DNA of 46,147 bases from an uncultured Lachnospiraceae bacterium (GCA_902780985.1 CACZHN010000011.1:1-46147); one strand, 5' to 3'. Positions 1-8,137 are shown, counted from the first letter of the stretch. Program-made: numbers and translations. Notes: generated by a model not told the origin, from the letters alone.

Positions 1-53
1 CACGGGGACGGAGGTTAAGTATTCAAAATGAATACTTAACCTCCGTCCCCGTG
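1..53. repeat. Perfect 24-bp inverted repeat (hairpin) at window edge
   Basis: Arms 1-24 and 30-53 are exact reverse complements around a 5-nt loop (25-29). The outer arm is CACGGGGACGGAGG. It lies 35 nt beyond the stop codon of the minus-strand L,D-transpeptidase gene, so it could act as its terminator. However, the minus-strand stem is not followed inside the window by a clean T-tract, and the G/C-rich outer arm resembles REP-type palindromes of Clostridia. A related partial motif (CCCCCGTCTCCG) follows at about 62-73. Confidence 0.85.
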
Positions 54-87
54 TTTCACAACCCCCGTCTCCGAGAGCTGACGTTAT

Positions 88-1854
88 TTAATTTCCTTTA
101 CGTCCTTCTTTAGCACCGTACTTCATGTAGTGCTCCATATACTTGACGTTGTCGCTTCCGAACTTTCTCTTGAGATCGGAATATCTCTGCTTATAAGCGT
201 TGACCGAGAAGCTCGGGTGAGCCTGGCGGCCTTCGTAAATACCGTGGTTAAGGAAATGCTCTCTGAGGAGTGTTTCGTTATAACCCATGGCCTTCTTTAA
301 GTCAGGATATTTATCTGCGTAATACTTATAATCGAATACCAGCGCCAGTTCCTTAAGAGAAACCTTAGCCTCGCGGCGTTCCTTCTTGCCGTACTCGATA
401 TAGTGATTCATGTAAAGCTCGTTGTTATTACCGAAAGCCTTGTTCAGGTCGCTGTAATTCTCCTTATAAAGAGATACATTGAAGCTCTCGCTTGCCTGAC
501 GGCCTTCCTTAAGTCCGTTGTTCTGGAAATGAAGGAGATAGCTTACTCCGTTATTTCCAAAAGCTTTTCTGAGATCCGAATACTTGTTTTTGTAGAATCC
601 TGAGCTGTAAACCTCGCTTGAATCACGGCCTTCGTTGATACCCGAATTTACGAAATGCGTAAGATACTTTGTATTATTGTTGCCGAATGCCTTCTGAAGA
701 TCCTTATACTTTGACTTGTAAAGTGTGATGTCGAAGTATGCGCTGGCGCGTCTGCCCTCGTTGATACCTTGCTTTACATAGTGAACAGCATAACTGAGAT
801 TATCGTTTCCGAAAGCTCTTCTTAAGTCCGCATAGTGACTCTTGTAATAATTGATGTTAAATACCGGACTTGCTTCCTTACCCTCGTTGATACCGATTCT
901 TACAAAGTGGCTGAGCAGCTTGTTGTAATCGGTTCCGTAAACGGCTTTAACTTCCGGATACTTGGTTGCATAGTAATTAGCATCGAAAATGTATTTGATC
1001 TCTTCAAGACTGAGGTCGGCGATTCGGCCTTCGTCTTTACCTGTGTTGTTGTAATGAGCAACATAGCTGTAATTGTTGTCGCCGTACACACTTACGAGAT
1101 CCGGATAGTTCTTCTTGTAAATATTTACATCAAACTCGTCCGATCCTCTGTAACCCGAAGGAATACCCTTTGTTAACCAGTGAACCTTCAGCGCCGGTGT
1201 ATCATCACCGATGGATTCCTCGAGTTCAGGATTGTACTTAAGATACTCATCCGAATCAAATGCGGCCTTCATATACTGATTACTCTGGTTCCAAGGATTG
1301 CTTGAATTCGGATCTGTAGGATCCCAGTGCTTATATGAGCCGAAAGTATCTGCAAGCTTTATGCCCGAAGGCTTTCCGAAAGGTCCCGGATCCGAGCTTG
1401 CGTAAAATGTAATCGGAGTTCCTGCAGGGATGTTATCGTATACCCATTTAACATCGCGTACTGCCATTCTGACACATCCGGCCGAGCAGGCGGTTCCGAG
1501 CTTATCGTACTCTTCATATTCAAGGTCCGAAGGATCCTTGCTGAAGTACGGAACCGAATGGAACCAGATGTTTCCTGTGATAACCGCACAATACTGTCCC
1601 CAGACGCCGCCCTTGAGCATAGCCCAACGATACTTTGTTCCGAGGTTGTAAGTTCCGCTGTGAGGTGTCCATGTTCCTGTGGAACATAAGAAGCATTTGT
1701 ACGGTTCGCCGTTGTAGTAGACGTTTACCGTATTTGTCTGGTAATTGATCCTGATGGAGTAACCGCCGGCAGCCTGAACTTCAGGTGCGGGGTAATTCAG
1801 AACTCCGATAAGAACAAAAACAGACAGAAGAAGACTGATGATTCGTTTCTTCAT
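88..1854 (-). CDS. Secreted L,D-transpeptidase (YkuD) with nine C-terminal repeats
   Basis: Predicted exported enzyme that forms 3-3 peptidoglycan cross-links or attaches proteins to the wall. After a signal peptide (KRIISLLLSVFVLIGVL, likely cut after VQA, about residue 28) comes a YkuD catalytic domain (about 30-155) with the His of NIWFHSVPY (about residue 99) and the catalytic Cys of CSAGCVRM (about residue 127). The usual SHGC motif is SAGC here. From about residue 197 to the end are nine repeats of about 40 residues, with pattern YPDL..AFG...YL.HY...G..EGR.A, probably a wall- or glycan-binding array. An upstream in-frame ATG at 1878 would add eight residues, but the purine-rich AAAGGGGAA lies just upstream of the ATG at 1854, so that start is preferred. 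It is divergent from the transglutaminase gene. Catalytic family is confident; the repeat's ligand is unknown. Confidence 0.85.
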   Translation of the reverse strand: MKKRIISLLLSVFVLIGVLNYPAPEVQAAGGYSIRINYQTNTVNVYYNGEPYKCFLCSTGTWTPHSGTYNLGTKYRWAMLKGGVWGQYCAVITGNIWFHSVPYFSKDPSDLEYEEYDKLGTACSAGCVRMAVRDVKWVYDNIPAGTPITFYASSDPGPFGKPSGIKLADTFGSYKHWDPTDPNSSNPWNQSNQYMKAAFDSDEYLKYNPELEESIGDDTPALKVHWLTKGIPSGYRGSDEFDVNIYKKNYPDLVSVYGDNNYSYVAHYNNTGKDEGRIADLSLEEIKYIFDANYYATKYPEVKAVYGTDYNKLLSHFVRIGINEGKEASPVFNINYYKSHYADLRRAFGNDNLSYAVHYVKQGINEGRRASAYFDITLYKSKYKDLQKAFGNNNTKYLTHFVNSGINEGRDSSEVYSSGFYKNKYSDLRKAFGNNGVSYLLHFQNNGLKEGRQASESFNVSLYKENYSDLNKAFGNNNELYMNHYIEYGKKERREAKVSLKELALVFDYKYYADKYPDLKKAMGYNETLLREHFLNHGIYEGRQAHPSFSVNAYKQRYSDLKRKFGSDNVKYMEHYMKYGAKEGRKGN

Positions 1855-1912
1855 TTTGGATTGTTCCCCTTTCTTCATAAAAATTTACGCTTTTTAACCG
1901 ACTATACACCAC

Positions 1913-1940
1913 ATTATAGCAAAGAATGCCTCGTTAACAA
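1913..1940 (-). promoter_or_regulatory. Sigma-A-type promoter for the L,D-transpeptidase gene
   Basis: On the minus strand, TTGTTA (1940-1935) is followed after 16 nt by a perfect TATAAT (1918-1913). Transcription would start near 1906, giving a leader of about 50 nt before the start codon at 1854. Confidence 0.7.
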
Positions 1941-1971
1941 CCGTAAATAAGATGAAAAAACAATTATTTAC

Positions 1972-2000
1972 TTGTCAGTAGCGAGCGTTAACAGTATAAT
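1972..2000 (+). promoter_or_regulatory. Sigma-A-type promoter for the transglutaminase gene
   Basis: TTGTCA (1972-1977) and a perfect TATAAT (1995-2000) are separated by the optimal 17 nt. Transcription would start near 2007, leaving a leader of about 130 nt that holds a terminator-like hairpin before the start codon at 2137. Confidence 0.8.
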
Positions 2001-2006
2001 CTAAGT

Positions 2007-2080
2007 ATGAAAATTGAATATTTAGGCAAAGCAGGAGAAATTCTGTGACTATCACTTAATGAGAATGCTTGGAGATTTAT
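2007..2080 (+). promoter_or_regulatory. 5' leader, possible degenerate riboswitch-like arm
   Basis: Between the promoter and the terminator hairpin, 2032-2057 reads GGCAAAGC, then AGGA-GAAA-TTCT (a small GAAA-tetraloop hairpin), then GTGAC. This resembles the P1b arm of c-di-GMP-I (GEMM-I) riboswitches, but the conserved GCAAAGC that should follow is absent (TATCACTT instead). The GCGCC that could close an outer stem with GGC is also the 5' end of the terminator stem. The call is a guess from one arm. The leader may equally be a simple attenuator. Confidence 0.25.
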
Positions 2081-2114
2081 GCGCCACAGTCTTTTTTTAG
2101 ACTGCGGCGCTTTT
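2081..2114 (+). terminator. Intrinsic terminator-like hairpin in the transglutaminase leader
   Basis: Arms 2081-2092 (GCGCCACAGTCT) and 2099-2110 (AGACTGCGGCGC) pair over 12 bp with one A-C mismatch around a T-rich loop, followed by TTTT. It sits after the promoter and 27 nt before the coding start, which suggests premature termination or attenuation. Confidence 0.6.
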
Positions 2115-2136
2115 CGGCTATTATGGGGGTGTAAAT

Positions 2137-4188
2137 ATGATGAAGAAGTGGGGAGATTTTATCATATTAACTTGCATTACGCTGTTACTCCTTCTGCAGG
2201 GCAATCTGTTCGATTCCGTTGTATATGCATCGGACGAGCAGAGCGGGGAAGTAACAGTCGTGATCGAATCCGAAGCAGAGGATATGGCATCCTGCGAATG
2301 GATTTCGGCTGAAGAGTTCGGGACCTACTATACCGATGTGAACTCGGTGGTAAAAGAGGCCAGAGCAAAAGCAAAGCAGCGTATCAATACGATAGTTGTA
2401 AAGTATGCGGTCAAAGAGTACATTACCAGAGATGATCTGCTGGCAATACTCAACATGATCAATATGCATACGGGAGTTTCGGATGAGGGGGATTATCTGG
2501 AATCCAGTTATACAAGCTATTCGGCAAACGCTAATTGTACCAAAGCATATTTTGATTTCGATACTCAGAAGTACAATGCAGATGAGGTTTATTACTGCTA
2601 TGAAATAACCATATCCGCGACATATAACTCCACAGCGGCGGAAGAACAGGCACTTACTTCGAAACTGAAGACTGTTTATTCGCAGCTGGGGCTTAGTTCC
2701 ATGTCTGCAAAGGAAAAGATAAAGACTATCCATGATTATATTAAAGATAACGTGGAATACGATTACGAGAGCCTGCTTACGAAAGATCCGCTGGGAGATT
2801 ACTCTGCGCATTCTGCATATTCCGCACTGGTTAAGGGAAAGGCTGTCTGCAGCGGATATGCGCAGCTTTTCTACAGAATGCTTCTGGACAACGGAATAGA
2901 CTGCAGGATCGTTACCGGCCAGACTTTATCGGGTGAAGAAATGGGCAATCATGCCTGGAATCTTCTGAAGCTGGACGGTGAGTATTACTATACGGATGTT
3001 ACATGGAACGACGGAGGAAATCAGAAGTATTATCTGTACGGATCCGATTCTCATTCCGACCATATACTTGATACGGACAGTAAGAATGAATTTGCGGAAG
3101 CGGGTTATAAGATCAGTTCGGATGATTATTACAGCGAGCAGGATATGCAAAATGCAAAGAAGCCCGGAGTTGTCTATTCTACCCATGTTCAGTCCTACGG
3201 ATGGCAGAGCAAGGTGAAGAACGGAAAGATATCCGGAACGGTGGGACTTTCGAAAAGACTTGAAGCCATAACAGTTCAGCTGGAAAATGCACCGTACACC
3301 GGTGATGTTGAGTACAGAACCCATGTTCAGAGTTACGGATGGATGAACTGGGCCAAGAACGGAGCGGTATCCGGAACCAGCGGTGAGGCAAAAAGACTGG
3401 AAGCTATCCAGATAAGGCTCACCGGAAATATGGCTAAGAAGTACGACATTTACTACAGAGTCCAGGCACAGACCTACGGCTGGCTGGGCTGGGCGAAGAA
3501 CGGTGAATGTGCGGGAACAGCGGGATTTGCAAAGCGTCTGGAAGCAATCCAGATAGTTATAGTAGAGAAGGGCACTTCCGTAAGCGGAAGCGTAAAGATA
3601 GACGGTCAGACACTTGATAAGCTGGGCGGAATCACGTCATCCACCAAGCAGACTGCGGGTTCGGCATATGTTGAGAAGGCAAAGAATCCGGACATCGTTT
3701 ACAGAACTCATGTTCAGAGCTTTGGCTGGCAGAGCTATGTATCAAACGGTACGACCTCCGGAACCATCGGAAAGGCCAAGAGACTGGAAGGAATAGATAT
3801 AAAGATACAGAACAGTCCTTATGCGGGCGGCGTTCTCTATACAACACATATTCAGTCCTACGGCTGGCAGGGAAATGAGAATAACCCTTCAACCTGGAAG
3901 AAGGACGGAGCTATGGCCGGAACCAACGGTCAGGGAAAACGTCTGGAAGCGATCAGGATAAATCTGTACGGTGAGCTGGCAAACCATTACGACGTATACT
4001 ACAGAGTTCATGCACAGAGCTACGGCTGGCTGGGCTGGGCGAAGAACGGCGATGCTGCGGGAACCGCAGGAAAAGCAAAGCGTCTGGAAGGCATCCAGAT
4101 AGTACTGGTTGAGAAAGGAAAGGCCGGTCCGGGAAGAGCTTACGGCGGCATCACTTCCAATCAGGATAAGGCATATATAGAGAAATAA
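2137..4188 (+). CDS. Secreted transglutaminase-like protein with six ChW repeats
   Basis: Exported protein of 683 aa: an N-terminal hydrophobic signal segment (about residues 8-22, cut near VVYA), a transglutaminase-like papain-fold domain (about 180-300), then ChW repeats to the end. The catalytic triad is visible: Cys238 in KAVCSGYAQ, His272 in NHAWN and Asp287 in TDVTWND. Six ChW (clostridial hydrophobic, conserved W) repeats follow the pattern HVQSYGW...NG..SGT.G.AKRLEAI. They form two similar sets of three separated by a linker (about residues 485-525). Bacterial members may be proteases or cross-linking enzymes, so the reaction is not settled; ChW repeats are associated with the cell surface of Clostridia. 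Two ATGs (2137 and 2140) lie after GGGGGT at 2125-2130. No clear terminator was found downstream. Confidence 0.85.
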   Translation: MMKKWGDFIILTCITLLLLLQGNLFDSVVYASDEQSGEVTVVIESEAEDMASCEWISAEEFGTYYTDVNSVVKEARAKAKQRINTIVVKYAVKEYITRDDLLAILNMINMHTGVSDEGDYLESSYTSYSANANCTKAYFDFDTQKYNADEVYYCYEITISATYNSTAAEEQALTSKLKTVYSQLGLSSMSAKEKIKTIHDYIKDNVEYDYESLLTKDPLGDYSAHSAYSALVKGKAVCSGYAQLFYRMLLDNGIDCRIVTGQTLSGEEMGNHAWNLLKLDGEYYYTDVTWNDGGNQKYYLYGSDSHSDHILDTDSKNEFAEAGYKISSDDYYSEQDMQNAKKPGVVYSTHVQSYGWQSKVKNGKISGTVGLSKRLEAITVQLENAPYTGDVEYRTHVQSYGWMNWAKNGAVSGTSGEAKRLEAIQIRLTGNMAKKYDIYYRVQAQTYGWLGWAKNGECAGTAGFAKRLEAIQIVIVEKGTSVSGSVKIDGQTLDKLGGITSSTKQTAGSAYVEKAKNPDIVYRTHVQSFGWQSYVSNGTTSGTIGKAKRLEGIDIKIQNSPYAGGVLYTTHIQSYGWQGNENNPSTWKKDGAMAGTNGQGKRLEAIRINLYGELANHYDVYYRVHAQSYGWLGWAKNGDAAGTAGKAKRLEGIQIVLVEKGKAGPGRAYGGITSNQDKAYIEK

Positions 4189-4244
4189 TACAATTAAAAC
4201 GCGGAAAAATCCTACATATTAATAGAATCATAAGAGTTTTCTTC

Positions 4245-4273
4245 TTTACAAAGGGAAATGTGTAGCGTATAAT
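4245..4273 (+). promoter_or_regulatory. Promoter of the aspS-gatCAB operon
   Basis: TTTACA (4245-4250), a 17-nt spacer and a perfect TATAAT (4268-4273). The start would be near 4280, directly upstream of the T-box leader. Confidence 0.8.
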
Positions 4274-4279
4274 CGTCAT

Positions 4280-4517
4280 ATCTATGGAAGAAACGGAGAC
4301 AAAACTTCAGTAAGTCAGACAGGGAGTGGAAGCCGCGGACTGAGAGCTGCCACAATGAAACACTGAGGTGGAGAACACTCCTCAACTTGAATAAATTATA
4401 TAATCCGTCTTTCGAGAGCATATCCGTTCAGCAGGCTGGACAGATATGAAGCCGGGTGGCACCGCGAATAAGTATTGTAGATTCGTCCCGGATACATATG
4501 TTTATATGTATCCGGGA
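4280..4517 (+). promoter_or_regulatory. T-box leader, predicted specifier AAC (Asn)
   Basis: The diagnostic T-box sequence GGGTGGCACCGCG lies at 4454-4466, followed by a terminator. Its TGGC would pair with a GCCA tRNA end (discriminator G, as in tRNA-Asn, tRNA-Asp and tRNA-Glu). I fold Stem I with a basal helix 4295-4298/4378-4381 (GGAG/CTCC) and an upper helix 4305-4311/4362-4368 (CTTCAGT/ACTGAGG). This leaves a 9-nt 3' internal loop, TGGAGAACA (4369-4377). By analogy with known T-boxes, where the codon and one purine precede the basal helix, the specifier is AAC at 4374-4376 followed by A4377. GAA overlaps it one base earlier. The leader should sense uncharged tRNA-Asn rather than tRNA-Asp. 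T-box identity is firm; specifier identity is inferred. Confidence 0.92.
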
Positions 4518-4524
4518 TTATTAT
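4486..4524 (+). terminator. T-box regulatory terminator
   Basis: A 14-bp stem, 4486-4499 with 4504-4517 (TCCCGGATACATAT and its complement), has a 4-nt loop and is followed by the AT-rich TTATTATATATTT. This is the terminator alternative to the antiterminator that contains the T-box sequence. Confidence 0.85.
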
Positions 4525-4565
4525 ATATTTAATCAAGAATTATATTATAGAAGGAGCTTATAGAA

Positions 4566-6317
4566 ATGGATTTCAAGAATCAGTACAGAGACAAAACTAT
4601 TGATAAGATGAGCGAAGCAGACGTTGGATCAACAGTCCGCCTTGCAGGATGGGTAGAGAACATCCGCGATCACGGTGGAGTATCCTTCATAGATCTTCGT
4701 GATCAGTACGGAGTAATGCAGATAGTTCTTCGTGATACTACACTTCTTGACGGAATCGTTAAGGAGATGTCTATTTCTGTTGAAGGACTTATAGAGCATC
4801 GTGATGAGGAGACCTATAATCCTAAGATCCCTACAGGAACCATCGAACTTGAAGCTCATTCTATCGATGTTCTCGGAAAGGTATACACACAGCTTCCGTT
4901 TGAGATTATGACATCAAAGGAAGTAAGAGAGGATGTAAGACTTAAGTACAGATTCCTCGACCTTAGAAACGAGAAGGTAAAGGATAACATCCTTTTCCGT
5001 TCAAAGGTTATAAGCTTCATGAGAAGAAAGATGGAGGAAATCGGATTTACAGAAATCCAGACTCCTATACTCTGTGCATCAAGTCCTGAAGGCGCACGTG
5101 ATTATATCGTACCTTCACGTCGTTTCAAGGGTAAGTTCTATGCACTTCCACAGGCTCCGCAGCAGTATAAGCAGCTCCTCATGGTATCCGGTTTCGATAA
5201 GTATTTCCAGATAGCTCCTTGCTTCAGAGATGAGGATGCAAGAGCGGACCGTTCACCGGGAGAGTTCTATCAGCTCGACTTCGAGATGAGCTATGCAACA
5301 CAGGAAGATGTATTCAAAGTAGGTGAGGAAGTACTTACTTCTATATTCAAGGAGTTTGCTCCGGAAGGATTCGAAGTTACAGAAGCTCCTTATCCGGTAA
5401 TCAGCTACAAGGATGCTATGCTTCAGTTCGGTACAGATAAGCCGGATCTCAGAAATCCGCTCAGAATAATAGATCTTTCGGAGTTCTTCCAGAGATGTAC
5501 ATTCAAGCCTTTCCACGGAAAGACTGTACGTGCTATCAACGCTCCGAGAAAGCTTTCAAAGGGACAGCATGAGAAGATGCTCAAGTTCGCTACTTCAATC
5601 GGAATGGGCGGCCTGGGATATCTTGAGGTTCTTGAAGACGGAAGCTATAAGGGACCTATCGACAAGTTCATTCCTGATGATATGAAGGAAGAACTTCGTG
5701 AGACAGCTAAGCTTAATGTGGGAGATACAATCTTCTTCATCGCAGATAAGGAAGCACAGGCTAATTCATATGCAGGTCAGATCAGAACAGAACTCGGTAT
5801 AAGACTTGATCTTCTTGAGAAGAACGCTTACAGATTCTGCTACATCAACGACTTCCCTATGTATGAGCTTGATGAAGAGACAAAGAAGCCTGCATTTACA
5901 CACAATCCGTTCTCTATGCCACAGGGTGGACTTGAGGCACTTGAGACAAAGGATCCGCTTGATATCCTTGCATATCAGTACGATATCGTATGTAACGGTG
6001 TAGAGCTTTCATCAGGTGCTGTTCGTAACCATGATATGCAGATTATGGAGAAGGCCTTTGAAATAGCAGGCTACAGCAAGGATGTTCTTGAGCAGAAGTT
6101 CGGAGCACTCTATACAGCATTCCAGTTCGGAGCACCTCCACACGCAGGTATGGCTCCCGGAGTAGACAGAATGATCATGCTTCTCAGAAATGAGGAGAAC
6201 ATCCGTGAAGTTATCGCATTCCCAATGAACGGTAACGGACAGGATCTTATGTGCGGAGCACCTAATGATGTAACAGAGATGCAGCTCCGTGAAACACATA
6301 TAAAGGTAAGAGCATAA
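4566..6317 (+). CDS. aspS: Aspartyl-tRNA synthetase, probably non-discriminating
   Basis: Class II synthetase of 583 aa, normal length for the bacterial type. It has an N-terminal OB-fold anticodon domain (about 20-120), motif 2 FRDEDARADRSPGEFYQLD (about 219-238), a bacterial GAD insertion in the middle and a C-terminal motif 3 APPHAGMAPGVDR. The anticodon domain reads IRDHGGV. The His (residue 36) is at the position where tRNA-Asn-accepting enzymes such as that of Pseudomonas aeruginosa have His and discriminating ones such as E. coli have Leu. Together with gatCAB directly downstream, this suggests it charges both tRNA-Asp and tRNA-Asn. It is preceded by a strong AAGGAG site and controlled by the T-box leader. 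Synthetase identity is firm; tRNA range is inferred. Confidence 0.97.
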   Translation: MDFKNQYRDKTIDKMSEADVGSTVRLAGWVENIRDHGGVSFIDLRDQYGVMQIVLRDTTLLDGIVKEMSISVEGLIEHRDEETYNPKIPTGTIELEAHSIDVLGKVYTQLPFEIMTSKEVREDVRLKYRFLDLRNEKVKDNILFRSKVISFMRRKMEEIGFTEIQTPILCASSPEGARDYIVPSRRFKGKFYALPQAPQQYKQLLMVSGFDKYFQIAPCFRDEDARADRSPGEFYQLDFEMSYATQEDVFKVGEEVLTSIFKEFAPEGFEVTEAPYPVISYKDAMLQFGTDKPDLRNPLRIIDLSEFFQRCTFKPFHGKTVRAINAPRKLSKGQHEKMLKFATSIGMGGLGYLEVLEDGSYKGPIDKFIPDDMKEELRETAKLNVGDTIFFIADKEAQANSYAGQIRTELGIRLDLLEKNAYRFCYINDFPMYELDEETKKPAFTHNPFSMPQGGLEALETKDPLDILAYQYDIVCNGVELSSGAVRNHDMQIMEKAFEIAGYSKDVLEQKFGALYTAFQFGAPPHAGMAPGVDRMIMLLRNEENIREVIAFPMNGNGQDLMCGAPNDVTEMQLRETHIKVRA

Positions 6318-6342
6318 CCCGCATAACAGATAGGAGGCGCGT

Positions 6343-6627
6343 ATGCAGATAACAGATGAAACCATTGAGTATGTCGGAATCCTCGGCAAGCTTGAACTCT
6401 CCGATGAGGAGAAGGAGCAGGCAAAGAAGGACCTGAACGATATGCTTGATTATGTCGGCAAACTGAATGAGCTGGACACAGACGGCGTTGAACCGATGAG
6501 CCATACATTTCCTGTATCAAACGTGATGAGAGAAGATGTTGTGACTAACGGTGATGATAAAGAGAACATGCTTAAGAATGCGCCGGAGAGGAACGAAGAC
6601 GCATACATTGTTCCGGAAACATTTTAA
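6343..6627 (+). CDS. gatC: Asp/Glu-tRNA amidotransferase subunit C
   Basis: Small 94-aa subunit that wraps around GatA and stabilises the GatCAB complex. The family signature is clear: a start like MQITDETIEYVGILGKLEL, the central helix LNDMLDYVGKLNELDTDGVEP, and the C-terminal AYIVPETF tail. TAGGAGG lies just upstream of the ATG. The gene is 25 nt after aspS and 45 nt before gatA, which fits co-transcription. Length and motifs are normal. Confidence 0.95.
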   Translation: MQITDETIEYVGILGKLELSDEEKEQAKKDLNDMLDYVGKLNELDTDGVEPMSHTFPVSNVMREDVVTNGDDKENMLKNAPERNEDAYIVPETF

Positions 6628-6672
6628 GCTGAGATAAGAACAAATTTCGAGTATTAAGAATAGGAGATTGAC

Positions 6673-8137
6673 ATGACAGATATACTCTCCATGACAGCCG
6701 TTGAGCTGGGTAAGAAGATTGCTGCCGGTGAAATTACATCGGTGGAAGCAACCAAGGCTTACCTCAACAGGATCGGCGAAGCAGATAAAGAAATACATGC
6801 CTATATTACAATAGAGGCAGAGAAGGCTCTGGAAGCCGCACGTGAGGCAGACAGAAAGATCGCAGCAGGCGAACTTACAGGTCCTCTTGCAGGTGTTCCT
6901 GTTGCTATCAAGGATAATATGTGCATAGAAGGCACACTTACAACCTGTGCTTCCAAGATACTTGGAAACTTCGTTCCGACATATACATCAACAGCTGTTC
7001 AGTATCTTATAGATGCTGGGTAGTACATCGGAGACATCATACTTCGGTGCAACAAAGAATCCTTGGGATACAGACAGAGTACCGGGAGGCTCTTCAGGAG
7101 GCTCAGCAGCGGCCGTTGCAGCTGATGAGTGCGCAGTTGCCCTGGGAAGCGATACAGGCGGCTCTATAAGGCAGCCTGCGGGCTTCTGTGGCGTAACAGG
7201 CATCAAGCCTACCTACGGAAGAGTATCAAGATACGGACTTATCGCTTACGGTTCATCACTTGACCAGATCGGACCTCTCGGAAAGGACGTTACGGACTGT
7301 GCGACTATTCTTGAGATCATCTCAAAACATGATGATAAGGATTCCACATCGGCAAGCGAGAAGACAATCAACGACCCTGAGAAGTCGGCAACAGATTTCA
7401 CATCGGCTCTTGTTTCCGATGTTAAGGGTATGAAGATCGGTGTTCCGAGAGATTACTTCATCGAAGGAATCGACGAAGACGTTAAGGCTGCGGTTCTTGC
7501 AGCTGCTGATAAATTCAGAGAAATGGGTGCCGAGGTTGAAGAGTTTGACCTGGGTATGGTTGAGTATGCGATCCCTGCATACTATGTAATCGCCTGTGCC
7601 GAGGCTTCATCGAACCTTGAAAGATTCGACGGAGTTAAGTACGGATACAGAACAGCTGATTACAGCGACCTTCACAACATGTATAAGAAGTCAAGAAGCG
7701 AAGGCTTCGGTGCTGAGGTTAAGCGTCGTATCATGCTTGGAAGCTTTGTTCTTTCATCGGGATATTACGATGCATACTATGTAAAGGCACTTAAGGTAAA
7801 GGCACTCATCAAGCAGGCATTTGATAAGGCGTTTGAGAAGTACGACGTTATCCTCGGACCTGTTGCACCTACAACAGCTCTTAAATGCGGTGAGTCTCTC
7901 AGCGATCCTATCAAGATGTACCTCGGTGATATCTATACGGTTGCAGTAAACCTTGCCGGACTTCCGGGACTTACACTTCCGTGCGGATATGACAAGAACG
8001 GTCTCCCTGTAGGACTTCAGATCCTGGGTCAGACATTTGACGAGAAGAAGATCATAAGAGCAGGATATACATTTGAACAGAGCTTCAAGGACAGTGCCAA
8101 GAAGGCACCCTTCAGCGTTCAGAAAGGAGGCAGATAA
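6673..8137 (+). pseudogene. gatA: Asp/Glu-tRNA amidotransferase subunit A, interrupted by internal deletion and frameshift
   Basis: GatA hydrolyses glutamine and feeds ammonia to GatB. The first part (6673-7023, 116 codons, TAG stop at 7021) holds the N-terminal domain with the catalytic Lys of VPVAIKDNM. The second part continues in another frame from about 7019 to 8137 (an ATG exists at 7013) with VPGGSSGGS (cis-Ser) and [12 protein letters not shown] (nucleophile Ser). At the junction the first frame ends YLIDAG and the second resumes [10 protein letters not shown]. The block normally between them, roughly AVIIGKTNMDEFAM, is missing. This fits a deletion of about 44 nt, which also shifts frame. 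Both halves are otherwise intact and full family length. It is a recent lesion, an assembly error or, less likely, a coupled two-piece protein; no ribosome binding site precedes 7013. Confidence 0.85.

Noticed and set aside
2007..2048. 13-codon ORF starting at the predicted transcription start, before the leader terminator
   Set aside because: No ribosome binding site and no run of regulatory codons, so a leader peptide cannot be supported.
2185..2811. Minus-strand open frame of about 208 codons opposite the transglutaminase gene
   Set aside because: The plus strand has signal peptide, catalytic triad and promoter; the minus frame has none of these.
4298..4341. GAC triplets (Asp) in the T-box leader as the specifier
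   Set aside because: They lie on the 5' side or distal part of Stem I, not in the 3' internal loop just before the basal helix where the codon belongs; AAC at 4374-4376 does.
7013..8137. Functional split GatA translated as two proteins
   Set aside because: The conserved block between the halves is absent and no ribosome site precedes 7013; a deletion explains it more simply.
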